This document shows positions 19,925 through 30,010 of a DNA stretch of 64,000 nucleotides, piece after piece. Source of the DNA: Phenylobacterium sp. LH3H17 (GTDB taxonomy: Bacteria > Pseudomonadota > Alphaproteobacteria > Caulobacterales > Caulobacteraceae); assembly GCF_024298925.1 (NCBI RefSeq), contig NZ_CP101283.1, positions 4,035,001 through 4,099,000 of the forward strand, written 5' to 3'. The first letter of the stretch is position 1, and each line of letters begins with the position of its first letter. The notes under the pieces are model-generated. The model was not told the DNA's origin and did no database searches. It was given only the letters and a program-made list of their open reading frames with translations. A program made the position numbers and the translations under genes.

Positions 19925-19956
19925 AGCCCCGGCGGGAAACCGCCGGGGCTTTTGCT
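19925..19956 (+). terminator. Rho-independent terminator after the BI-1 family gene
   Basis: A perfect 11-bp stem AGCCCCGGCGG / CCGCCGGGGCT with a GAAA tetraloop is followed by TTTGCTTT on the plus strand, 26 nt after the stop codon. It also lies just past the stop of the convergent DUF2794 gene. Confidence 0.93.
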
Positions 19957-19962
19957 TTGGGG

Positions 19963-20361
19963 CTAGTCCACCACCTTGAAGCGGCCCTTGTCGAAGAACC
20001 TCAGGACCTGGTCCAGCTCATGGCCCCGGCGCAGAATCAGGCCGCCCTGGCCGATGATCGCCCACGCGCCCTGGCGTCGCGCCAGCGATGGCCGCTTCTC
20101 GATGCGGTAGAGCGGGGCCTCCGAGGCCCGGCGGAAGATCGAGAAGATGCAGGCGTCCGCCGTGGCGCCGACGCCGTAGTCGCGCCATTCGCCGGCGGCG
20201 ACCATTCGGCCATAGAGCGAGAGGATGCGCCCCAGTTCGTGGCGGTCGAAAAAGACCTGCGCGCGGGAGGTCTGGTGGGACGGATCGAAGACCATCGCCG
20301 CGAAGGGTAACCCCAAATCGCTCCGCTCGACAATCCGGGCGAAGCGTTGCGGTGGAGACAC
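19963..20361 (-). CDS. DUF2794 family protein
   Basis: A 132-residue cytosolic protein of DUF2794, a family I know from alphaproteobacteria. The landmarks VFFDRHELGRILSLYGRMV, AAGEWRDYGVGATADACIFS, FRRASEAPLYRIEK and LILRRGHELDQVLRF are visible in order. The function is unknown. The predicted start is GTG at 20361 (MSPPQRF); no better upstream start is open. It supports an alphaproteobacterial assignment of the contig. Confidence 0.88.
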   Translation of the reverse strand: MSPPQRFARIVERSDLGLPFAAMVFDPSHQTSRAQVFFDRHELGRILSLYGRMVAAGEWRDYGVGATADACIFSIFRRASEAPLYRIEKRPSLARRQGAWAIIGQGGLILRRGHELDQVLRFFDKGRFKVVD

Positions 20362-20581
20362 GCCCTCCGGCCAATCTAAAACAACCGTAACCTCACGCCA
20401 TGGAATGACCTTATTTCGGTCTCCCGCCCGCCTGATCCACTACCGATAGTCCTAATTGTCGGTTGGTCGGAACCTGTTGGTCCCGGATCCTGAACAGCCC
20501 CCCCAGCCCCCCTGGATCGTGGGCTTCGGTCAGCCGACGCTTTATCTGCCAGACCCTCCAGTCTGGACCACATGAGACAAC
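20362..20581 (+). other. Gene-free stretch; possible structured RNA on the plus strand
   Basis: No protein-coding gene is supported between the DUF2794 start and the DUF1223 stop. The stretch contains a perfect 6-bp hairpin (CCAGAC / GTCTGG, 20549-20566) 15 nt before a strong intrinsic terminator at 20582. There is also a pair of imperfectly complementary blocks around 20487-20495 and 20513-20522. The first part is relatively AT-rich and should hold the DUF2794 promoter. The rest could encode a small RNA ending at the terminator. I found no match to tRNA, SRP RNA or tmRNA motifs by eye. Confidence 0.3.
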
Positions 20582-20621
20582 AGCCCGCGCGGGATGCCCC
20601 CCACCTGCGCGGGCTTCTTTA
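20582..20621 (+). terminator. Orphan intrinsic terminator on the plus strand
   Basis: A perfect 9-bp stem AGCCCGCGC / GCGCGGGCT with a 16-nt loop is followed by TCTTTATG. No plus-strand gene ends nearby: the previous plus gene has its own terminator at 19925. On the minus strand the same hairpin lies about 40 nt past the DUF1223 stop but lacks a T-run, so it may serve both directions. Confidence 0.7.
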
Positions 20622-20653
20622 TGTCTGGGTCTTGGATCGCGCCGACGTCGCCG

Positions 20654-21352
20654 TCAGGGCGTCCGCTGGGCCGCGGCCACGATGCGCCCGCCGTTGGGGC
20701 CCTGGACCAGGACCGCCGTGGCCAGACCGTCCTCGGTTGGGGGCGGCAGGCGATAGGCGGTGGGCCGGCCGCGCCAGCTTCCCAGCCGCCGGATCTCGCG
20801 CACCACGTTCCGGTGGGCGACTGTCTGGCCACGGTTGTCGCCCTTCTTGACCACCACGTCCTGCTCGCGGGGATCGTAGCGGACCAGCCAGACCTCGGCC
20901 CCGCCCCGAGGGACCGGTCCCGATCCCACATCAACCCGGCGCAGGCCAATGAATGCCATGTCGGGCGCGGGGCGCGCGTCCTGGGCCGCGGTGGCCAGCA
21001 GCTTGTCGACCTTGTCGGTCTGCAGGCCGCCCGCCTGGGCGTGGCCTGCGATCACCACCTGAGGCGTATAGGGTTCGCGCAAGGCCAGCCGCGTCACATA
21101 GGCCCGCTGGCGGTCGGCGAACTCCGGCTTGGCGAAGGTGTCGGGCCAGCCGAGATAGTCCCAGTAGTCGACCGGGAAGGTCAGGGCGAGCACGCCGGGC
21201 TTCTCGGCCAGCTTGCCGACATAGCTGTTGGCCTCGCCGCAGGAGGCGCAGCCCTGGGCGGTGTAGAGCTCGATGACCACGGGCGGCTTGGCCGCCGCGG
21301 CCAGGCCAGGGGTCGCGATGAGGGTCAGGCACAAAAGCGCGGCTTTACGCAT
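20654..21352 (-). CDS. DUF1223 secreted thioredoxin-like protein
   Basis: A 232-residue exported protein of the DUF1223 family. It starts MRKAALLCLTLIATPGLAAA, a clear signal peptide with cleavage near AAA|K. The mature N-terminus VVIELYTAQGCASCGEANSY carries a thioredoxin-like CxxC (CASC) that is the family hallmark, followed by VLALTFPVDYWDYLGWPDTF. These proteins are thought to be periplasmic redox proteins; targets are unknown. The start at 21352 is chosen because the upstream frame lacks conserved sequence and the signal peptide begins here. Confidence 0.85.
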   Translation of the reverse strand: MRKAALLCLTLIATPGLAAAAKPPVVIELYTAQGCASCGEANSYVGKLAEKPGVLALTFPVDYWDYLGWPDTFAKPEFADRQRAYVTRLALREPYTPQVVIAGHAQAGGLQTDKVDKLLATAAQDARPAPDMAFIGLRRVDVGSGPVPRGGAEVWLVRYDPREQDVVVKKGDNRGQTVAHRNVVREIRRLGSWRGRPTAYRLPPPTEDGLATAVLVQGPNGGRIVAAAQRTP

Positions 21353-21424
21353 CGTGGCGCAATAAAGCGGACTTCCCCGGAGAATGAATTTCAACAAGGT
21401 GTGACCGGCTGCGGCGGGGAAGAT

Positions 21425-21456
21425 GCAGGAGGTCCGCGGTGCGGCGAACCTCCTGC
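21425..21456 (-). terminator. Hairpin downstream of acnA
   Basis: A perfect 9-bp stem GCAGGAGGT / ACCTCCTGC lies 15 nt past the acnA stop in the direction of acnA transcription. The tail on the minus strand (ATCTTCCCC) is only weakly T-rich, so termination strength is uncertain. Confidence 0.5.
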
Positions 21457-21470
21457 CTCAAGTCATGGGG

Positions 21471-24161
<2,691 letters not shown>

Positions 24162-24339
24162 TTTCAAGGATCCTTCCTCTGTTCGCGGCCGCTCAACGTC
24201 CAATCCGGGGATCGCGCGCTTTTGGAGGCGGACACACAGCGTTCGCCCCAGCGCCGCGTACGCCCCCCGAGGTGGCGACGGCCGCGCGCGTCATAGCCCG
24301 TGGAACTCGGCTCGTCCATGCGGCGGGGACCACCCTGAG

Positions 24340-24957
24340 ATGATCGCGGGCCTGGAGATCGGAAACCTGGCCCTTCGCCGGGGCGGGCGCCTGCTGTTCC
24401 AGGGCCTGGACCTGACCCTGAAGGGGGGCGAGGCCGCGGCGCTCACCGGCCGAAACGGGGCGGGCAAGACCAGCTTGCTGCGCGCCATCGCAGGCCTGGT
24501 GGGGCTGGAGGCCGGCAGCATCGGCTTCGGCGATCTCGACCCCGTCCTGGCCCGCAGCGACCATATCCACCTGGTCGGCCACCAGGACGGCCAGAAGCCC
24601 GCTCGCACTGTGCGCGAGGAGCTCGAATTCTGGACGCTTTGGACCGGCGGGACTCCGACCTCGGCCGAGACCGCCGCCCAGGCCCTGGAACTGACGCCCC
24701 TGCTCGACCTTGAGGTCCGGCGCCTGTCGGCCGGCCAGAGGCGCCGGCTGGCCCTGGCGCGGCTGCTGGCCGCTCCGCGCGGCCTGTGGCTGCTGGATGA
24801 GCCTCTGAGCCCCCTCGACGCCGACTGGCGGGTGCGGTTCGGGGCGATGATGGCGCAACACCTGGCCGGCGGCGGGATGATCGTCGCCGCCGTCCACGAC
24901 CCCCTGCCGATCCCCGCCAAGGCGCTGGAGATTTCCGCCCAGGGGAACGAAGCATGA
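24340..24957 (+). CDS. ccmA: Heme exporter ATP-binding protein CcmA
   Basis: A 205-residue ABC ATPase that with CcmB releases CcmE-bound haem during cytochrome c maturation. The Walker [14 protein letters not shown], the signature [15 protein letters not shown], Walker [14 protein letters not shown] and the H-loop AAVHDP are all intact. The start ATG at 24340 ([16 protein letters not shown]) matches the family; a longer frame from 24109 runs through the acnA upstream region. Its stop overlaps the ccmB start (ATGA), so the two are translationally coupled. Confidence 0.95.
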   Translation: MIAGLEIGNLALRRGGRLLFQGLDLTLKGGEAAALTGRNGAGKTSLLRAIAGLVGLEAGSIGFGDLDPVLARSDHIHLVGHQDGQKPARTVREELEFWTLWTGGTPTSAETAAQALELTPLLDLEVRRLSAGQRRRLALARLLAAPRGLWLLDEPLSPLDADWRVRFGAMMAQHLAGGGMIVAAVHDPLPIPAKALEISAQGNEA

Positions 24958-25619
24958 GCCGCGCCCTGGCCCTGCTCCGCCGCGAGACGGCCCTGGCCTG
25001 GGGCCGCGGCGGCGGGCCGTTGGTCTCGGTGGGATTCTACGCCGGGGTCGCCACCCTGCTGCCGCTCGCCATCGGGCCGGAGTCCGCGCGGCTGGTGGCC
25101 GTGGCGCCGGGCGCGGCCTGGGTCGCCCTGGCGCTCGCCGCCCTGCTCTCGCTGGATCGCCTGTTCGAGCGCGACTACGAGGACGGGGCGCTGGACCTGC
25201 TGGTCATGGCCCCGACACCCCTGGAGATCACCTGCGCCGTCAAGTGTCTGGGCCAGTGGATCGCGACCGCCGCACCCCTGGGCCTGGCCGCCCCGATCGC
25301 CGCCATCGCGCTGGGCGCCGAGCCGCGCCTTGCGCCGCTGATCTTCGCCTGCGCCCTGGTCGGCGGCCTGGCCTTCGCCTTCATCGGCGGCATCGGGGCG
25401 GCGCTCAGCCTGGGCGCACGGCGTGGCGGGTTGCTCACCGCCGTGATCGTCCTGCCCCTGTTCGTCCCACCGGTGATCTTCGGCGGCGGAGCGCTGGACG
25501 CCATGGCCGGCGGCATGCCCTGGGCCTCGGGCTTCCTGCTGCTCAGCGCCTACGCGGCGGCCGCGGTGGCGCTCGGGCCCGTCGCCATGGCCGCAGCCTG
25601 CCGCAACGCGCTTTCCTAG
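24954..25619 (+). CDS. ccmB: Heme exporter membrane protein CcmB
   Basis: A 221-residue inner-membrane partner of CcmA with six hydrophobic segments. The start [20 protein letters not shown], the [19 protein letters not shown] motif after the second segment and [15 protein letters not shown] in the middle are characteristic of CcmB. It overlaps ccmA by four bases. In most bacteria ccmC follows directly; here two periplasmic protein genes are inserted before ccmC. Confidence 0.95.
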   Translation: MSRALALLRRETALAWGRGGGPLVSVGFYAGVATLLPLAIGPESARLVAVAPGAAWVALALAALLSLDRLFERDYEDGALDLLVMAPTPLEITCAVKCLGQWIATAAPLGLAAPIAAIALGAEPRLAPLIFACALVGGLAFAFIGGIGAALSLGARRGGLLTAVIVLPLFVPPVIFGGGALDAMAGGMPWASGFLLLSAYAAAAVALGPVAMAAACRNALS

Positions 25620-25681
25620 CGACGGACTCCGGACGGCCGCGCGTTCAAGATGCGAGGGGCGTGAAACTGGAGTTGCGATCT

Positions 25682-26194
25682 ATGAAACTTGGAAAGCTCG
25701 CGCCGCTGGCCTTGGGCGGCGTCATCCTATCGGCGGGTCTCGCCACGGCGAGCATCGCCCAACAGCCGCCGCCGGCCGCGGCCATGCCCGGCCACGGCGA
25801 GCACGACGGACGGCATGGCGGCATGCGCCACGCCGATCCGGCCGAACACGCCGCCAAGCGCGCCGAGCATCTGCGCGCGGCCCTGCAGCTGCGTCCCGAC
25901 CAGGAAGCGGCGCTCAAGGCCTTCATCGACTCCCACCAGCGGCCCGCCGGCGCCCGCGAGAAGCACCACGAAGGCCGCGGCGAGATGGCCGGGCTCACCA
26001 CCCCGCAAAGACTGGACGCCAGGAAGGCGCGGATGGCCGAACACCAGGCGCGGTTCGAACAGCACGCGGCGGCCACCAAGCGGTTCTACGCCCAGCTCTC
26101 GCCCGCCCAGCAGAAGGCCTTCGACGCCCTGCACGCCGGACGTGGCGGTCACGGCGGCGGCCGGCATCATGGCGGCATGGGCGGACGCAGCTAG
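25682..26194 (+). CDS. Spy/CpxP-like periplasmic LTxxQ protein, first of a tandem pair
   Basis: A 170-residue exported protein. The signal peptide MKLGKLAPLALGGVILSAGL is cleaved near ASIA|QQ. The mature part is His- and Met-containing at the N-terminus (MPGHGEHDGRHGGMRH), has helical LTxxQ-type motifs (LRPDQEAALK, LTTPQRLDARK, LSPAQQKAFDAL) and ends in a Gly/His-rich tail (GGHGGGRHHGGMGGRS). LTxxQ proteins such as Spy and CpxP act as periplasmic chaperones and stress or metal sensors. The His-rich ends suggest metal binding, by inference. It lies between ccmB and ccmC, with a related gene next. Confidence 0.82.
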   Translation: MKLGKLAPLALGGVILSAGLATASIAQQPPPAAAMPGHGEHDGRHGGMRHADPAEHAAKRAEHLRAALQLRPDQEAALKAFIDSHQRPAGAREKHHEGRGEMAGLTTPQRLDARKARMAEHQARFEQHAAATKRFYAQLSPAQQKAFDALHAGRGGHGGGRHHGGMGGRS

Positions 26195-26334
26195 ACCCTG
26201 ATCGCGGGGCGGGCCCAGCGTCCGTCCCGCGACATTACGAATGCTTCGCCTGGAAGCGCCGCCATTGGCTACATTTCGCCATGGTCGGCGCGGATCGTCG
26301 ATCTCTCGGCAACCGCCATCAGGGAGAAACGGCG

Positions 26335-26955
26335 ATGACTCGAGCCTTGACCTGGCTGCTCGCGGGAGCCGCCCTGTCCCTTTCCGCCGGCGCGGCGCTC
26401 GCCGCCGATCCCAAACCGGCGCCGGCCCCCACGACCGCGGCCACGGAATTCGTGGACGAGGGGAGCCATGCCGGCGCCGATCGGCACGCCATGATGATGG
26501 GCCATGGCCACAGCGGCGGCCACCTGAGCGCGATCCTGCAGCTTCGCCCCGACCAGGAGCCGGCGCTCAAGGCCTATCTCGAGGCCGTGAAACCCAAGCA
26601 CGAGCACAGGGTCGGCTTCGACCGCGCCGCCGAACAGCGCTCCACCCTCGCGCGGCTGGACGAGATGGAGGCGCGGATGGCCGAACACCAGGGCGCCCTA
26701 CGGGCACGCATCGCCGCGACGCGGACCTTCTACGCGGCCTTGGACGAGCGTCAGAAGCGCGCCTTCGACGAGATGCCGATGATGATGTTCGCCGGCCCCG
26801 GCTTCGGGCCCATGCCGCTCGGCCCCATGGCGGTGATGCACCGCATGCCGAAGATGCACCCGATGCCAGGGATGCATCACTTCGACGGCGAGACCCTGCC
26901 GCCGCAGCCGCCAATGCCCCCGGAGCCCCCCGCTCCGCCGCGGTCGCCGCGCTAG
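26335..26955 (+). CDS. Spy-like Met/His-rich periplasmic protein, second of the tandem pair
   Basis: A 206-residue exported protein, related to the preceding gene product (shared LQLRPDQE.ALKA, ARMAEHQ..., and A..TRxFYA.L...QKxAFD blocks). The signal peptide ends near ALAA|DPK (about 23). The mature protein has an N-terminal HAMMMGHGHSGGH cluster and an exceptional Met/Pro/His-rich C-terminal stretch (about 140-185: MPMMMFAGP, MPLGPMAVMHRMPKMHPMPG, MHHF). Met-rich motifs of this kind bind copper in known periplasmic proteins, so copper handling is a reasonable guess. ATG at 26335 has an AGGGAGA site. It ends 40 nt before ccmC. Confidence 0.82.
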   Translation: MTRALTWLLAGAALSLSAGAALAADPKPAPAPTTAATEFVDEGSHAGADRHAMMMGHGHSGGHLSAILQLRPDQEPALKAYLEAVKPKHEHRVGFDRAAEQRSTLARLDEMEARMAEHQGALRARIAATRTFYAALDERQKRAFDEMPMMMFAGPGFGPMPLGPMAVMHRMPKMHPMPGMHHFDGETLPPQPPMPPEPPAPPRSPR

Positions 26956-26995
26956 GCGCCTTGCCCACGGCCGCGCCGGGGTCTAATCCGCCCGC

Positions 26996-27724
26996 ATGAT
27001 CCCGGCGCCGGCCTTTCTGTCGAACCCTGAGCGGTTCATGGCCTTCTCCCGCTGGGCCGCGCCGATGTTCGGCGTTCTGGCGGCGTGCCTGGCCGCCGCC
27101 GGACTGTGGCTGAGCTTCACCGCGCCCGAGGACTACCAGCAGGGCGACACGGTGCGGATCATGTTCATCCACGTGCCCGCCGCCTATATGAGCATGTTCG
27201 TCTATGCCTGCCTGGCCGGAGCGAGCTTCCTGTCGCTCATTTTCCGCCACGCCCTGGCTGACGCCGCGGCGCGGGCGGCCGCCCCGCTGGGCGCGGCCTT
27301 CACCTTCCTGGCGCTTGTGACGGGTTCGCTCTGGGGACGCCCGATGTGGGGGACCTGGTGGGAATGGGATGCGCGCATGACCTCGGTGCTGATCCTGTTC
27401 CTGCTTTACGTGTCCTACATGGCGCTGCGCGCCTCGCTGGACGACGAGACAAAGGCGGCTCGCGCGGCGGCGATCCTGGCCCTGGTGGGAATCGTCAACC
27501 TGCCCGTCGTCAAGTTCTCGGTCGACTGGTGGAACAGCCTGCATCAGGGCGCATCCGTGTTCCGGGCGGACGGCCCCGCGATGCCGCCGATCTTCCTTTG
27601 GCCACTTGGCCTGATGGCGCTGGCCTACACGGCGGCCTTCGGGTCGCTGTGGCTGGTGGGCATCCGCGCCGAAGTCTGGCGCCGTCGCGCCGAGGCCGCC
27701 GCCCTGCGCGCGGCGAGGAGCTGA
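26996..27724 (+). CDS. ccmC: Heme-handling membrane protein CcmC
   Basis: A 242-residue six-helix membrane protein that presents haem to CcmE. The periplasmic tryptophan-rich WWD-type motif is visible as MWGTWWEWDARMTSVLILF, with flanking histidines in MFIHVPAAYMSMF and VDWWNSLHQGASV. The length and hydropathy are standard. ccmD begins one base after its stop, so translation is likely coupled. The other maturation genes ccmE, ccmF and ccmH are not in this window. Confidence 0.95.
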   Translation: MIPAPAFLSNPERFMAFSRWAAPMFGVLAACLAAAGLWLSFTAPEDYQQGDTVRIMFIHVPAAYMSMFVYACLAGASFLSLIFRHALADAAARAAAPLGAAFTFLALVTGSLWGRPMWGTWWEWDARMTSVLILFLLYVSYMALRASLDDETKAARAAAILALVGIVNLPVVKFSVDWWNSLHQGASVFRADGPAMPPIFLWPLGLMALAYTAAFGSLWLVGIRAEVWRRRAEAAALRAARS

Positions 27725-27725
27725 C

Positions 27726-27869
27726 ATGCTGGACCTCGACGCCGGCAAGTACGCGGCCTTCGTATGGCCGGCCTACGCGATCACCGCGGCGGTTTTCGGC
27801 GGCATGATCTGGGCGACCTTGGCCCGAGCCCATCGCTGGCGCCGCCGCGCGGAGAAGGAGGGCCAGTGA
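27726..27869 (+). CDS. ccmD: Small heme exporter protein CcmD
   Basis: A 47-residue single-pass membrane protein (MLDLDAGKYAAFVWPAYAI, then one hydrophobic helix and a basic tail ARAHRWRRRAEKEGQ). This is the standard CcmD layout; it helps release holo-CcmE from the CcmABC complex. The ATG lies one base after the ccmC stop and its TGA overlaps the GTG of ccmG. Confidence 0.88.
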   Translation: MLDLDAGKYAAFVWPAYAITAAVFGGMIWATLARAHRWRRRAEKEGQ

Positions 27870-28384
27870 GCCGCTGGCTGGCGATCCTGCCGCTGGTCGC
27901 CCTGGCGGCGCTGGCCTTGCTGTTCGGGGTCTACTCGCTGAAGCGCGACCCGCAGGTGCAGCCTGACGCCCTGGTGGGCAAGCCGGTCCCCGAACTCACC
28001 CTGCCGCGCCTGGACGACGGCCGGCCCGCCGCCCTGCGCACGGCCCTGGGCGAGGGCCCCGCCCTGGTCAACGTCTTCGCGTCCTGGTGCGCGCCCTGCG
28101 AGATCGAGCATCCGGTGCTGGTCGACCTGCGGCGCCAAGGCGTGCGGATCGTCGGCGTCGCCTACAAGGACGCGCCGGAGAACACCAAGGCCTTCCTGGG
28201 GCGGCTGGGCGATCCCTTCGCCGAACGGCTGGTGGACCGCGACGGACGCGCCGGCATCGAGCTCGGCGTCACCGGGGTGCCGGAGACCTACCTGGTCGGC
28301 GCCGACGGGGTGATCCTGGCCAAGCACACCGGCCCCCTGACCGCCGAAACCGCCCGCGCGCTGATGGCCAAGGCGCGCCGTTAA
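27866..28384 (+). CDS. ccmG: Thiol:disulfide interchange protein CcmG/DsbE
   Basis: A 172-residue membrane-tethered thioredoxin-like protein that keeps apocytochrome c cysteines reduced. It has an N-terminal anchor (LAILPLVALAALALLFGVY), the redox motif C75-A-P-C78 in FASWCAPCEIEHP and the cis-proline region GVTGVPETYLVG. GTG at 27866 overlaps the ccmD stop (GTGA), which fixes the start. A longer frame from 27764 belongs to the ccmD region and is rejected. Confidence 0.95.
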   Translation: MSRWLAILPLVALAALALLFGVYSLKRDPQVQPDALVGKPVPELTLPRLDDGRPAALRTALGEGPALVNVFASWCAPCEIEHPVLVDLRRQGVRIVGVAYKDAPENTKAFLGRLGDPFAERLVDRDGRAGIELGVTGVPETYLVGADGVILAKHTGPLTAETARALMAKARR

Positions 28385-28433
28385 CCAAACCTTGAGGTGG
28401 CGCAGGCAGGTTCGCCAGGACTTCGTTAACCAT
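28381..28433 (+). promoter_or_regulatory. Possible CtrA-like boxes upstream of a small gene
   Basis: TTAACCAAACCTTGA (28381-28395) fits TTAA-N7-TTAA with one mismatch, and TTAACCAT occurs at 28426-28433. Both resemble binding motifs of the Caulobacterales cell-cycle regulator CtrA. The first box overlaps the ccmG stop codon, and such short motifs can occur by chance, so support is modest. Confidence 0.3.
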
Positions 28434-28444
28434 AAGGTCCGCCC

Positions 28445-28687
28445 GTGAGCACGGTCCGCCCGCCGATCTTTCCGCAGACCCAGGTCCCCGGCCAAGGCGT
28501 CCAGCCGTCGCGCAATCCGGGCCAGCGCGCCTTCTTCGAAGCCGCGCTCGGCAAGGCCGCGCCCCAGGCCGCCCCGGCGATGGCCGCGCCCGCCGCCGCG
28601 CCGGTTCAGAAGATCCCCACGTCCCTGCCCGCCGATCCTCCGGAGAAGATCCTGCGCCCGGGCTCGCTGCTGGATATCCGGGTCTAG
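28445..28687 (+). CDS. Small Ala/Pro-rich hypothetical protein
   Basis: An 80-residue protein with no signal peptide or membrane segment. It is rich in Pro, Ala and Gln (PQTQVPGQGVQPSRNPGQRA, then an Ala/Pro stretch) and ends PEKILRPGSLLDIRV. I do not recognise a family. The predicted start is GTG. It lies 60 nt after ccmG with CtrA-like boxes in the gap, and 38 nt before a convergent MarR gene. Codon use and GC content look like the neighbours. Confidence 0.55.
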   Translation: MSTVRPPIFPQTQVPGQGVQPSRNPGQRAFFEAALGKAAPQAAPAMAAPAAAPVQKIPTSLPADPPEKILRPGSLLDIRV

Positions 28688-28724
28688 GTTCGCCCCGGAA
28701 CTTGGTAGGGTTGGGGCGGCGGCT

Positions 28725-29288
28725 CTAAGCCGCCTTCTTCAGCTTCTTCTTCTTCGGCTTGGCAGCCTTTTCGGCCTTCTTGGGCTTGTCGGCCTTGGGC
28801 GGCTTCTCGGCCGGCGGATCGGCGGCCTGCTCGCCGGCCCGGACCAAGTCGCGCAGGGCGCCGACCAGGGCCTCGCGCTTGTTGGAGCCCAGCAGTTTCA
28901 GCAGCCGGGCGTCAGCCTTGGCCATCTTCGGCCGAGCCTCATCCAGAGCGACGCGCCCTGCGTCGGTGAGGCTGACCGCGTTGGCGCGCGCGTCCGAGAT
29001 CGAGCGCTGGCGCTCCAGCAGGCCCTTGGCGATCATCCGCGCGGCCATGTCGGCGAGCGTCGAACGGTCGATGCCGGTGATCTTCACCAGGTCGGTCTGG
29101 GTCAGGCCCTCGTGGGCCTCCACCGCGGCCAGGACCGCGTACTGACGCTGGGTGATCGCGCCCGTCCCCAACTCGTCGCCGTAGATGTCGAGGGCGAGCT
29201 GCAGTGCCCTGTGCAGAAGGTGGCTGGGAGAGCGGTCGAGGGCCGGCAGCCCCTTGCCCGACTTGTCGTTCGACTTGGTCTTGGCCAT
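28725..29288 (-). CDS. MarR-family regulator with a lysine-rich C-terminal tail
   Basis: A 187-residue protein. Residues about 20-150 form a winged-helix MarR domain (AITQRQYAVLAAVEAHEGLT, TDLVKITGIDRSTLADMAAR, LLERQRSISDARANAVSLTD). The last 35 residues are almost only Lys, Ala, Pro and Glu (KADKPKKAEKAAKPKKKKLK), which is unusual for MarR and recalls histone-like tails that bind DNA or RNA non-specifically. The start at 29288 (MAKTKSNDKSGKG) is also basic. It is not divergent from an obvious efflux or degradation gene, so its ligand and targets are unknown. Confidence 0.85.
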   Translation of the reverse strand: MAKTKSNDKSGKGLPALDRSPSHLLHRALQLALDIYGDELGTGAITQRQYAVLAAVEAHEGLTQTDLVKITGIDRSTLADMAARMIAKGLLERQRSISDARANAVSLTDAGRVALDEARPKMAKADARLLKLLGSNKREALVGALRDLVRAGEQAADPPAEKPPKADKPKKAEKAAKPKKKKLKKAA

Positions 29289-29401
29289 CGGCTGTCCCAA
29301 TCTGAGCGTCATCCGCACGCTGACGCTAGCGCGCCACGGTGTCGATTTGACGACAGATGGTCCGTGGGCGGCGCAACCGCCAGGGGTCTACTCCGAGAAG
29401 G

Positions 29402-30010
29402 TCATTCGACGTGCGGCGGCGGCGGTTCGTCGGTCTTGGCGTATTTCATCATCAGCGGCACCTGGGCGAATGAGAAGATCACCGTCAGGACCAGGATGCC
29501 CGGGAAGCGGAAGGCCACCCAGATGTCGTCCGGCTGGGTGCGCCAGACCGCCTCGTTCAGTCCGGCCAGGGCCAGGAAGAACAGGGCGTAGTGCAGGGTC
29601 AGCCGCCGCCAGCCCTCATCCGGCATCTGGATAGACTCGCCCATCAGCAGCTTCAGCGGGTTCTTGCGCAGGGCCAGGCCGCCCAGCAGGGCGAGCCCGA
29701 AGACGGTGTTCATCACCGTCGGCTTGATCTTCAGCAGCCGGGGGTCATGGAAGAACAGGGTGAGCGAGCCGAAGAACAGGGCCGCTACCCCGCCGATCAG
29801 GGGGAAGGGCGCGATCCGCCGCTCGACGATGAAGCCCACGGCGAGCGCGACGGCCGAGCCGGCGACCAGGGCCCAGGTCGCCTGCATGAGCGCCTCGGAC
29901 TGGGCCACGCCCGAGACCCTGAAATAGATGAAGGCGGCGAGGAAGGCGATCAGTCCGCCGAAGTCGACGAAGCTGCGCACGTACTTCTTCATGGTGGGCG
30001 ACAGGGTCAT
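29402..30010 (-). CDS. yciB: Inner-membrane septation protein A (YciB/IspZ family)
   Basis: A 202-residue polytopic membrane protein with five to six hydrophobic segments. The family blocks RSFVDFGGLIAFLAAFIYF, LTLFFHDPRLLKIKPTVMN, LGLNEAVWRTQPDDIWVAF (LNEAVWRTQ core) and ILVLTVIFSFAQVPLMMKY are visible. The family is linked to envelope integrity and septation in enteric bacteria and Shigella. Its ATG overlaps the ftsY stop (ATGA), so the two are co-translated. It is downstream of ftsY as in several alphaproteobacteria. Confidence 0.92.
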   Translation of the reverse strand: MTLSPTMKKYVRSFVDFGGLIAFLAAFIYFRVSGVAQSEALMQATWALVAGSAVALAVGFIVERRIAPFPLIGGVAALFFGSLTLFFHDPRLLKIKPTVMNTVFGLALLGGLALRKNPLKLLMGESIQMPDEGWRRLTLHYALFFLALAGLNEAVWRTQPDDIWVAFRFPGILVLTVIFSFAQVPLMMKYAKTDEPPPPHVE

